Of a stretch of 64,000 nt of DNA, positions 22,201 to 34,200 are shown piece by piece. Within the stretch, counting starts at the first letter, position 1; each line of letters begins with the position of its first letter. Origin of the DNA: Hybos culiciformis. Lineage: Eukaryota > Arthropoda > Insecta > Diptera > Hybotidae. The position numbers and the translations under genes were made by a program. Below the pieces are notes generated by a model. That model saw only the letters and a program-made list of their open reading frames with translations. It had not been told where the DNA came from and did no database searches. The stretch covers positions 32,245,619-32,309,618 of the forward strand of contig OZ023275.1 in the NCBI GenBank assembly GCA_964007475.1, written 5' to 3'.

Positions 22201-25200
22201 GGTATCCCTAAAAGTCCTCTTGGAACAAAATTTTCCTGCCACACAAGTTAACCAGGGTAGCGCTAGGGAGCGTATCCTGGGAGTAAACCAAATGTTAATT
22301 AACCAAATGTTTACAGAAACTAAGGATAAGTGGGCAGTATCCTCCTTTGACGGAATATACCCATGCCTCATACAGGAGGGATTCTGTATCCTGGGGAAAA
22401 TGTTGAGTAGGATCTTCAGTGCAAGTCTTACGATGGCTTACATCCCGGTTATCTGGAGGGAATCTAAGGTAACTTTCATTCCCAAACCGGGGAAAGGGGG
22501 CTACGAGAAAGCTAACACGTATCGACCGATAAGCCTCACCTCTTTCATGCTAAAGAGTATGGAGAGGCTGATGGATTATCAGCTGAGACGGGAGATTAAC
22601 AGCCGTGTACTGGCTCGGAACCAACACACGTATATCAAGGGAAGATTCGTGGATACGGCACTACATCAAGTGGTGCGTACCATGGAAAGAACCCTTGAAA
22701 GAGAAGAAATGGCGCTGGGATGTTTTGTTGACATCGAAGGCGCCTTCAACAACATAGACTGTAACTACGTACTAGGAAATCTAATCAGTATGGGTACAGA
22801 CCACACTTTAGTAAACTGGATTAGGTCCCTGTTAGGTGAGAGGGTGATATATGCCAGTTTCGGAAGATGCGAGGAAAAGCGGGTGGTGGGAAGGGACACG
22901 CCACAAGGAGGAGTGTTATCTCCATTACTGTGGTTGGTTGCCGTAAAATCGCTACTACTAGAGCTGCAGGAAAAAGATATAGACACATGCTGCTATGCGG
23001 ATGATATATCGGTTATAGTAGCGGGACAGACAGGAAACGACATAAATAGTAAGATACAGCCAGCGGTTGATCTATTAGACCGCTGGATAAACCAGTGCGG
23101 ACTTAAGCTCAACCCTATCTGAGTTATGTCTTTTCACTAAGAGGAAAATTGAGGAACTTGCAGTACCTATTATAGAAGGGGTGAGTCTAGAAATGAAAGA
23201 CAAGGTAAAATATCTTGGGAGTGATCCTTGATAAAAAGCTCATCTGGAATGAGCATATCGCGGAGAAAAAAGGGAAAGCCCTGAGGACCTACTGGGCCTC
23301 TAGAACGGCCATTGGTAGGACCTTGAATCGTTCCCCGAAGATTGTTAACTAGATCTATACCTGTGTCATAAGACCCACGGTCGCGTATGGGGCCAGCCAC
23401 AAAGAAAAAGAAAGTGACTAAACTTTTGGACCAAATTCAGAGATCAGCCTGTCTGGGAATAATCGGAGCGGCAAGATCGACGGCGACTAGATCGCTTTAG
23501 ACAATTCTATAATTGAGACCACTAACCCTACATGTACGGATATCAGCTATGAATACGATAGCAAAGCTATGCATGATAGGGCAATGGATGGCAGGGGAAA
23601 ATCTAACACCGCATGAAAGGGTGGGATATTTCTCCGAGGGCATAAGAAATGAGCTATCTGAGGAGATCCCTTGGGATAAGATCGCAGAAACACTCAACGT
23701 GAATAAATGGTGGCCAGCCACAAAGAAAAAGAAAGTGACTAAACTTTTGGACCAAATTCAGAGATCAGCCTGTCTGGGAATAATCGGAGCGGCAAGATCG
23801 ACGGCGACTAGATCGCTTTAGACAATTCTATAATTGAGACCACTAACCCTACATGTACGGATATCAGCTATGAATACGATAGCAAAGCTATGCATGATAG
23901 GGCAATGGATGGCAGGGGAAAATCTAACACCGCATGAAAGGGTGGGATATTTCTCCGAGGGCATAAGAAATGAGCTATCTGAAGAGATCCCTTGGGATAA
24001 GATCGCAGAAACACTCAACGTGAATAAACTATTCAGGGTTGTGGTGAACCAAACGCGACAAGAGATCCCAGAGGGAGCCCTAGAAATATTCACAGACGGG
24101 TACAAGAGAGAGGGACACTGTAGACTGGGGGTTTACTGCCAGGAACTTGACTGCCGACATTGATGGCTCCGCCTCGGTTGTTCAAACCGAGACCATGGCT
24201 ATAATGACGGCAGCTGGGATATTGAAGGATAAGGAGATAAAAGGAAGAGAGATTAGGATTAACTCAGACAGAAAAAATGCCCTAAGCCTTACCAAAACAG
24301 AGGTAAGGTCTAGAACAGTTGTGGAATGTCTGATGGCACTTGAAGAAATATGTCATGTATATCGAGTGGCCATTATATGGATTAAAGGTCACTCGGACGT
24401 AGAGGGAAATATGAGAGCCGAGGTTTGCGAGGTTTGGAAATGGGGGCACTCTGGAAAGAGTACAATCTTTCAGGGGCTTCTCGGGACTAAAAGCCAGAAT
24501 GGACAGTGAGGGCTGGGAAAAACAGAGAAATCTGGTGGCAAACGGAGGGAAACAAAACCACAAAATGGTTTGGGGAGATTTAGACAGAGAAAAGATTTTA
24601 AACCTTGATAGGAATAATCAGCGACTTTTTTTGCAGAAGAGCCCGAAACTACACCTCACGTGCTATGCCAATGTCCAACGATTCGGACTAGGAGAACAAG
24701 CATGTTGGTGGATTATTTTTAGCAGGACCTGCAAAGACATAAGCCAAGGGATTTAATTAGGTTTATGAAAGGGGTGAGTTGGCCGATGGGGAATTGTAGG
24801 CCCAACGGGTAGGGAAGTACAACGGGTAAATTACCTAGATGCAAGGAGATCTTGGTATTTCCTACCCGCTACAACCTAACCTAACCTAACCTAACCTAAT
24901 CAACAATATTAACAAAATGTTTACCTGGCTATTGCATTGTGAATAGCATTTAAAGCTAATGGCACTGTGTGTAATGGATTATTATTAAACCATGCAATTA
25001 TAACGTCATCCATTATAGTTGCTCCTTTCAAATATTTTGAATTAAAACTAACCAAATTTGTCTGACCATAATCAATTAAATATTTAGAAATATTTGATTT
25101 AACAATTTCTGTCGTGTAAGATGAACCAAATGAATTTTCATATTCTTGATATTCGTTAGAAATTTTAAGGCTCAAATCACTGGAATTGGTCTCCAAAACA

Positions 25201-28200
25201 CTAACTGTTGAATCATAATCTTTTGATGTTATTTTTCTTGAAGGAAGTTCCTTGAATCGATCCAAAAAACGACTTGCAAATGTTGAAAAAATTACAAAAA
25301 AAACCGGCATTAAGTTTGTTACAATTAAAATAATGTAATTTCGAATGGTATAAATAAATTTCTTAAATAACATGGCTTTCAACTGGTTCCAAAATAATCT
25401 CCAACCTTTAAGTAACTTAACATTTTCACCAATTTCGTCATTATCTACTAAAACGAAATAATTGAAACAAATATATAATTATTTCAATTTAACGTATTTT
25501 AGTATTACAAAGAGCTTCTGCATCTGGATCTCCATTCGCGGCAGATAAATTAATTTTCCCTAAATCATGTTTCTCTGCACCAACCTTCATGAAAACTTCT
25601 TCCAAAGTGGTTATTGATATTCCATAGCCATCCAAATTTAATTCGCCAGATTGATCTTCGATTCTGCTTAGCATGTCCTCAAAAAATGAGGAATATTTAT
25701 CTGGAAGCTGATAAGATAATTCAGAGCCAATTTCACTCTCAATCTGAATATCTGGAATATATTGCCTTAATAAATTCGTTATAAGTTTGGCATCACAATT
25801 AGAATTTTTTACACAAATCTAAAAAGAAGCTAATTTTATATAAAATTTCATTATTGAAAATTTTCAAAATTAACCAAATGGTATCCGCAACCAAATCTTT
25901 TTTTAAGAAAAAAGCTTGTGCCAAAACATTGAAGTTCTCCAGCACTCATAATTGCAATACGATCTCCCAAAACATCAGCTTCATCCATAAAATGTGTCGA
26001 CAATAAAATTGTTCGATTTTGTTTTTCCGCCTGAATCAAATCCCAAAGCGATCTTCTTGCAGCTGGATCCATACCAGAACTGGGTTCGTCCAGTAGGACT
26101 ACCTTAGAACCACCACATAAGGCTGCTCCAACTGATAATTTACGTTTCATTCCACCTGACAATTTTTTTGACAATGTATTGATTTTTGGCTTTAATTGTA
26201 AAATATTTACAAATTTTTCAACTTCGTTCTCAATTTGCTTTGCATCTAACCCTTTTAGACGGCTATAAAATACTATATGATCACGAACAGTCAACTCATC
26301 AAAAAGAATATTATGCTGTGGGCAAATTCCTAGAGATGTTCGTGCGCCACCTAAATCAGTCCGAATGTCATAACCATTAACAATTGCTGTTCCAGCTGTT
26401 GGTGGGAACATACCAGTTAACATTGAAATTGTTGTGGTTTTACCAGCACCATTATGACCCAACAATACAGTTATTTCGTCTTCATGTAAATTCATTGTTA
26501 AATTATTAACAGCAACTTTCTCATGAAATACTTTAGTTAAGTGACGTATTGCTAACCCCACATGCTTGTTTGGATCTGGTTCAAAACACGAATCATCTTT
26601 CCTTATTTCATTATCAAAACCATTTTCAACAGCTGATAATTTTGGGTTAGATTTTTGCCAAAAATCTTTTGTAAATGGAAAATACCATTTTTCTGGGACT
26701 CCGAAATTACCAGGTTTTATTTTTTCTATGTACAAAGCAATTAACATATGAATCACAGCCGCAATTAACATCATAATCATTATGGTACCAACAGAAATAT
26801 TATCATCTACGTTCACTGGACGGAATAAATTGTACCAATGCAAGCCTTCTCCTTTTACTAAGCAGGCGATAAATAGTAAAATAGTAATAATTAATAATAA
26901 CATTATTAACGATAATTTAACTGATATTTAAATTTTAATTTTAAAAATAGTTTAATATCCTGTTCATGAATCAGCTTTGGCAAACGAAGTAATGTTTGCA
27001 GGTGCATTATACCTTTAGGGGAAAGGGGGAGATTCGGACAGTTTACACATTCAGACATGGCCTATAACTCACAAAATATTTGTCGCATCTAATTTTGGTA
27101 TTTTAGACATATTATCAGATGCTCATTTTCTTTCTCACTTCATAAAAAATTTGAATTAGTTGTGGTTTGTGGTTTGTGGTTTGACATATGCGGTGAATTT
27201 TATATTTTCGGCTTGTCAAATTAACTTTTTTAAAATTTATTAAACAGTGATTCACTTCGAAAAAAAAAAAAAAAATATGTGAGCCTCATCCTCATAAGCT
27301 CACGAAAGAAGTTTAACTTCTTTATTTACTTGCAAATATTTATTTTGCTACGGACTCTGACTGATTTACTTTTGTAAGTGTAAGAGGGAGCTAAATTTTT
27401 TCTTACGTAATCATTTATTCTTTTTTACGTACCCAATTGGAATGAAATCGGACGAACTTTAGAAGTCGCTGGGTAGGATCAATCAATTTTTTGTTACAAA
27501 ATTTATATGTTTAATCGTTTCCTCATTTTATTTACCAAATTTGAATAAAATCGGACGAACTTAAGAAGTCGCTGGGTAGGATTAATCAATTTTTTGTTAC
27601 AAAATTTATGTGTTTAATCGTTACATCTTTTTATTTACCAAATTTGAATGGAATCGGACGAACTTTAGAAGTCCGCCCTAGGGAATGCAAAACCGGATTT
27701 TCGGATTCCGGAATTCCGGAAGTTCAAAAAATTCGGAATTCAAAATGCTAAATTCCGAATTTTTCGAATCTGGTAGAACTTTTTCTGGCGGGAATTTTGT
27801 CTAATTGTTTATTTTTTTTATTATTTAGGCATAAAGCATTAAAATTCTCAAAAATTGAAATCTAAGTAGCTATCGCAAGTCTGCAAATACATAAAACTTT
27901 TTTTCATATTAATCAACATTAACAAAATAAGTTGGAGTTCCGAGTTCAGTGATTTATTTGGAATTTGAAGTGAAATTAAATTTTGGGATCAAGGGGGAGG
28001 AACACTTTTGGAAACTCTCTAATATAACTTATTAACAACGCTGCAGAAACATTTTCAATAAAAATTTGATTAAAACTCAATGATAAAACATTTAATACTT
28101 TGTATTTCAAAATTTTATTTTTCCATTCAGTTTATTCACTTTCGGTTTATTGAAAAGTATAAAATTTTATTTTAATAAAAAATATTTCATAATTTGATTT

Positions 28201-31200
28201 GTTATAATTTTGTTTTGAACTAAATACACTAATATATAATATGTTAAAGAATAATTTAATTTAATTTTTTAATATGTTTTAAATTTTATATAATAAACCG
28301 GAATTCAGGATTTCATTTCAAGACAATTCCGAAAATCCGGAATTATTTTTTTTTAAAAATGCATTCCCTAGTCCGCCCCCAGTGGTGATCGCTGGGTAGG
28401 ATCAATCAATTTTTCGTTACGAAATTTGCGTGTTTAATCGTTTCCTCTTTTTATTTACCAAATTTGAATGAAATTCTTTGTTACGAAATTTGTGTGTAAA
28501 AATCATTTCCTCTTTTTACGTACCAAATTTGAATGAAATCGGAAATAAATTTTTTGTTACGAAATTTGTGTGTAATCAGTTCCTCTTTTTACATACCAAA
28601 TTTGAATGAAATCGGACGAACTTTTGAAGTGGGCCCTCAAGGGAGGTCGCTAGGTAGGAGGCCAATCAAATTTTAAAATAGACAAAGAAATAGTGTAAGC
28701 TTGAAAACGATCGGCTGAGCGGTTTAGGAGCCTATTCGGAACAGACAAACAGACAAAAAGCGTTTCTGTTTCATATGATAGAATTTCACTAATTCGAAAA
28801 GGAAATAAACTAAATAAATATTAACAACAAAATCAGTTGATCTTTAATTCTGTTATTGTACAATTTATTAATTCTATATGGTTTTTTTTTTGTTTTTTAC
28901 TTTCCACACATCGTTAGTATTTTGTTATGTGTGTGTAGTATCGCTATTTTATTTTCTTAAATACATGCTACAAGCTGCATGCTACAGGCTACAACGTCTT
29001 ATATTTCCCTGCTTTTATATTTGTTTTTACTTTTAACATATGATACTACATTCTGTGGTTATTACCCCTATTTTGCAGCGTTGTGGCTTTACTTTTCGTT
29101 ACGTGGGACATACTATATTCTGTCTTCTTTTTTCCCCTATTTCCTTACAAAATTTTTTACAATACCTCGCTAAAGAAGTCAAACTTCAAAAATTGACAAA
29201 AAGTAATTATACATTTATTTTTGCCATTATTTAATTATAAAAATTCAATTATTGAGAAATTAAATTTTCTTTTATAAATATATTAAAAATTTAATTTATT
29301 AAGAAGAGTCATGGTGGGTCACTTTCGGACAGACGAAATGGGGTACATTCGGACTTGTCCAAAACTATCCCATTGTCATTTTTTGAACATAATTAGTTTT
29401 TTTTTAATTCAAGATGCCTCGAAATTATAAAAGAAAAACCAATAGACATAATAATAATAAAAATAATAATCAATTGATGACAATGTTGAAAAATGTAAGA
29501 AAAAAGACTGAATCTTTTAAATGAATGAAATCTTATTTCTGTTATCAATACCAATTGAATTTTTGACTGATGTACCTACTTAGAATTTGTACTTTGAGTT
29601 TAAAGTAACTGAAAATAAAATAAAATTTTTAAATTCAATACAAAATACAACATTTTTACCATTGTAGAGAACTATTTAAATAAGCGTCTGAATCTACCCC
29701 ACCCCCTGTCTGAAATTACCCCCACGTTGGGGCACATTCAGACATTTGCCGCAAATTTTTAGGATCGCTACAGCAAAGCCAAACTTTAATCTAGACACTT
29801 CAAATTCGGCAAAAAACAAGCTAAAAGATTGAATTATTTTAAAAATCGTTTGAAAATATTTTTAAAAATATTTTAGGCATATTTTTGGTGGAAAATGTAA
29901 AAAATGTCCGAATCTCCCCCCTTTCCCCTACGAACATTTTTTATTTCGTTTTACTTTAGTAGTATTTAAAAAGACTCAGAAAATTCTGAGGTATAAACCA
30001 TAAATGAAATTTTTATATCCTTACCTTCAAGTTGCATTATCAATTTAAACCCGAATGCCATTCCTGTGTTTGAAATTAAACTCAGCCCAAGTTTTTGATT
30101 TAGCTCTAAATCTTGATATTTTTGAAATGTTAAAAGGTACGGAATAAAACCTGCGAAAGAAAGCAAAGGACAACAAATTGTTGCAGTTTCGGCCTTCGAA
30201 AATACAGTTGAAACCATAAACCAAAACGTAATTGAAGCTATAGTGTACACATATAAGAAAAATAACAAAACTGTTATATTTGTATGGGTTAAAACTGACA
30301 CTCCAGTGTTAACTTGCCACTAAAAAAAATTTATTAATTAAATAAATTGAATATTTAATAATAGTTACTAATTAATTTATTATTATACTTTTAGCAAAAT
30401 TCCTATTATCGTTACTGCTATACTTATGAGAATAAATGTTTGTATAAACCAAGCTGTCCAGTGCAGCCAATTCGGTAAGCCCATAATTTTCATAACTTCT
30501 TTTAGTTGCATTTCTTTTTCAGCTATTATATACTATAATAAGAGAGAGAAGTATTATAATTTTTAACTAAATGCTTATTGGTTAATCTTAATCATCATAG
30601 AATACTTTAATACATATATACATTTTTAAAATTTGTAACAAATACGTGATTCATTAAAACTAAAAGCATAAGAAAACACAACTACAAGAAGTCGATGTGC
30701 AAAATTTTATCTCGATCAGATGACGAGAAGTGTGTCAATTTTCACTTCTTTAATCTGAGTACAAACATTCAATCAACGCGAACAAGTTAATATAAGATTT
30801 AATAAAAGGTAGAAAGATTACTAGGAAGCTCAATTTAATTTAACCGTTAACCAATTACTACTTCAAATATATTTAAAGGCATAAGGATTATTTTTTGCGT
30901 CCAAGTACAATTTTTGTTTCCCTTCAAATAAATTAAAAAATAAATCGGCTGAGCAAATTTTATTGGTATAATAAACATCTTAAATTAATAAAATGTTAAA
31001 CTTCTAGATACTAACCACAACTGTTTGTGTTCCAGCACTCATAAAACTATAAAATATTACGAGAGGCATATATGGTACTGCTATTGTGGTTAGTAGATCA
31101 ACTGAATGCGGTGGCAACGGCATTCTTTGCATAATTATGTCTGGATACTCATTTTGTTTCCGACCAGACATTTGAGCAACCGCATCAATAAATCCCATTG

Positions 31201-34200
31201 ACAAAGCATTTTGAACTGCTGCGAATCCTTCATCTATATATTCTGGAGGCCCTCCAGTGTTACTATTATTATTCCGGCGGCCACCAACGAATAAAAAATT
31301 TGTTAACCAATTTCTTACATCATTTTTGTTACTTTGTCGAATCTCGCTGGGGAATCGAATTGAGTAGACCAATTTCTTAGGATATTCTGTTGTGTTCACC
31401 AAATTATCATCAAATTGAATTCCTGCCAAACTTTTTGATGCAAGCAAATATTTTTCCAAATCTTTAGAATTGTTAGTACCAACAACTGCTGTGTGAATAT
31501 TATCTTCCGAAGTTAAATTTAAATTATAAACAGCACTCAAAACTATTTTTTCAAGAAACACATTTTGTGGTGAATAAGCAATCTCCCACCTTCCAACAGG
31601 TGATGCTGAATCATTCTCATTAATTGCTCTGAAAGTTTATTAATTTCCATTAAATACACCTGTGAGCCATAATTAAAAAAGCAATACGTATTTATAATTA
31701 TAAAAAAAAAGTGTTGTCATGCAAAATAAGAATGACAGAATTTTTATTGCCTTTTCTTACAATTCTAGCGAAAATTAGATCAAGAGTTACAATAATTTCC
31801 ACTCTTGAAGAAGTTTTCAATTTAAAATAAGTGCTTCTCCCTGGATTTTTCTGAATAAAAATATACTGAATAAAAATATTCCTAATGTATTTTGTTAGTG
31901 TAATTTAATAGTGCTTCTCCATAAAACTTTTTGAAATAAAAATATCTGAATACAAAGCAACGTAAACTACTAGCAGTGCTGTGTCAAATTATGTTTGTGT
32001 AAGTAGGTACCTGTCAAACACGATTTTTTATATAAATTGTATGGAAAAATGCAAAATAGCTATAGGTTTACGAATAAACCTATAAAATTATAACATTTAA
32101 TAAAAACTTAAGAATATCACAAGTAAGTATGTTATTCTTTAATAAATTTAAAATAATTACAGAAACAAGAAAAATCCTATTGGAAATTGAGTTGAACAAT
32201 AGTAAACTTTTAAGCTAGTCATTCGTGGTTATTTAATTAAGGTTTTTATTTATATACCATAATTAACTTTTTATTATATTTTTTTTTTTTACTACTTTAT
32301 TTGTTTTTTTAAATAAAATTTACAAAATCTTATTGGTTTTTTTTGTTAAAATTTTATTAGTTTCAAGAAAAATGGTAAGAAAATGTTGTATTCCTGGTTG
32401 CAATACTAATTTAAATCCGAGTGGAAATGGAAAAACTGACAACCAGAGAACATGTTTTAAGTTTCCAAGAGAAGAAAATTTAATTGAGAAGTGGCTACAT
32501 GCGATTCCGGCGAAGCAACCAATTAATGTTGCAAATGCGGGTGTATGTATTTTGCACTTCCTTCCAGAGATGGTTAAAACTTTTATTATTGGAAATGAAA
32601 AAATTTTACTAAAAAAACCTCATCTTTTGGATGGAGCGATTCCCTCGATATTTAGTCACTTGCCTTCTTATCTCAGTCGAAAAATTCCAGAACCGAAAAA
32701 CACCAAATGAAAGAATAAAAGAAATTAATATAAGAAGAAGTTTTAACGAACAAATGGTTCATGTTACTAAAATAAAGGAAGACAAAATTGATAATTTATT
32801 CCTTAATAACGGGATACCATAAATTAAAAATAGGTGATTGGCTAGTCAAAGTAACTAACTGCGAAATATTTTTTATACTATTAGATAGTGAATTAAATGG
32901 CAATATTAAACTTAAGGTAACGATTAAAGTATCTAATGACTTGCGCATAAAAATATTTTTAGACAATAATTTTCAAAATTATTCACAGTTTAAAGGTATT
33001 TTACCTGCAAATCCTGACACAGTTTTGAGTTTATGGTCCCAATTACAAAAAATTTTGAATAATTATAATGAAGCAGACTCTCATTATGAAAGTGATAATA
33101 TTGAATATTTTTTAAAAAACGCTTTAGTAAATTTAGATAAAATAAAGCTAATGAAATCTAAAATCGATTTTCAATTTTACAACACCGTTGATATAATTTC
33201 CGACCAAATCCACCAAATGCTTCATACAAATAGAAAATATGACAATAATACAATTTTGAATGCTTTTCTTATTTACTTTCAATCTCCGACATGTTACGAA
33301 TTAATTCGAGATCAACAAATATTTTTAAATCATTAATTTTCCTTCTTTCCAAACTTTTATTTTTTTTAGTTTATTAATAAGGAATCTCTTATATGGACCT
33401 TTTCCAAAAATATTCAAATTATTTTGACAGGTACCTTTATTGACATTTGTTTTTTGACACAGCATTGCTAGGAGTTTACGTTGCTTTGCTGAATATAAAT
33501 ATTCCAAATGTATTTTGTTCATATATATATTAAACTATATATTCCTAGCTTTCTATGTATTGCCCGTAAAAAAGCGTAGTCAAAGTTGAACGTGTAAATG
33601 TGTGCGTTTTCATGTAATTTTGTTTAGAATTCAAGGGATCGTTATAATAGATTCCTTTTTCGGATGTAACAAAATATTATTAATTAAGTTACATGGCCAC
33701 CACAGGAAATTATGATAATTACGTATAAAGTAATTTTATATTAAAAATCGAAAATTATTTTTACCTGTGAAAATTTAAGTTTATTTGAATTTATTTGAAA
33801 CTTCTTATATTTTATTAAAAGACTAGTTTTAATACCTCACATTTCACATTTTAATTAAACATTTTTATCACATTTTTTTCATTAAGATAAACTAATTATG
33901 ATAATTATTATAAAATAATTAATTATAAAATGTAAATGACTAAATTATTTTTTGCACATCGAGGAGCCATTATTAAAAAACAAATGAATTTTTAAAAAAC
34001 ACAAATGAAATGTAAAAAATTAAAAATTATCTGCTCTTTATTAAAATTTGAATTTTTAAAACTTCACTTATCAAAATTTTATTATCAACTTTGTTTATAT
34101 TTTTCAAATCATAAACGGAAACATCTCGAAAAAACCTTTAGCAAAAATGTTTTTAAAAATAACATTCACTACCGACGCCAATTTATTAGAAAAAAATGTA

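Larger units (their letters stand above)
20552..24896 (+). mobile_element. LOA/I-type non-LTR retrotransposon, full span, decayed
   Basis: Flanked by a 10-bp target duplication taatcaacaa (20542-20551 and 24897-24906). Order: gag-like ORF1, endonuclease start, reverse transcriptase, RNase H, 3' tail of four CCTAA units. It lies in intron 7 in antisense to the ABCA gene. GC content is clearly above its surroundings. Stops, an internal loss of most of the endonuclease and a 321-bp tandem duplication make it non-functional. RNase H after RT points to the I/LOA/R1 group; the exact clade is not fixed. Confidence 0.88.
27018..29928. mobile_element. 2.9-kb terminal-inverted-repeat element with TA flanks
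   Basis: Starts GGGGAAAGGGGGAGATTCGG and ends with the inverse (about 25 bp), TA on both sides (27016-27017, 29929-29930), which suggests a Tc1/mariner-type element. It holds a nested hAT MITE and minisatellite units. No transposase frame is seen. In intron 4 of the ABCA gene. Confidence 0.7.
31953..33488 (+). mobile_element. P-like element, complete ends, internally deleted
   Basis: 1,536 bp with terminal repeats CAAAGCAACGTAAACT at both ends and a 7-bp duplication ctgaata (31946-31952 and 33489-33495). It holds a THAP ORF and the transposase middle region but not the C-terminal part. In intron 1 of the ABCA gene, opposite to its transcription. Confidence 0.88.

Noticed and set aside
24873..24896. 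Internal telomere remnant (CCTAA array)
   Set aside because: The repeats lie exactly at the 3' end of a retroelement inside its target duplication, so they are its tail.
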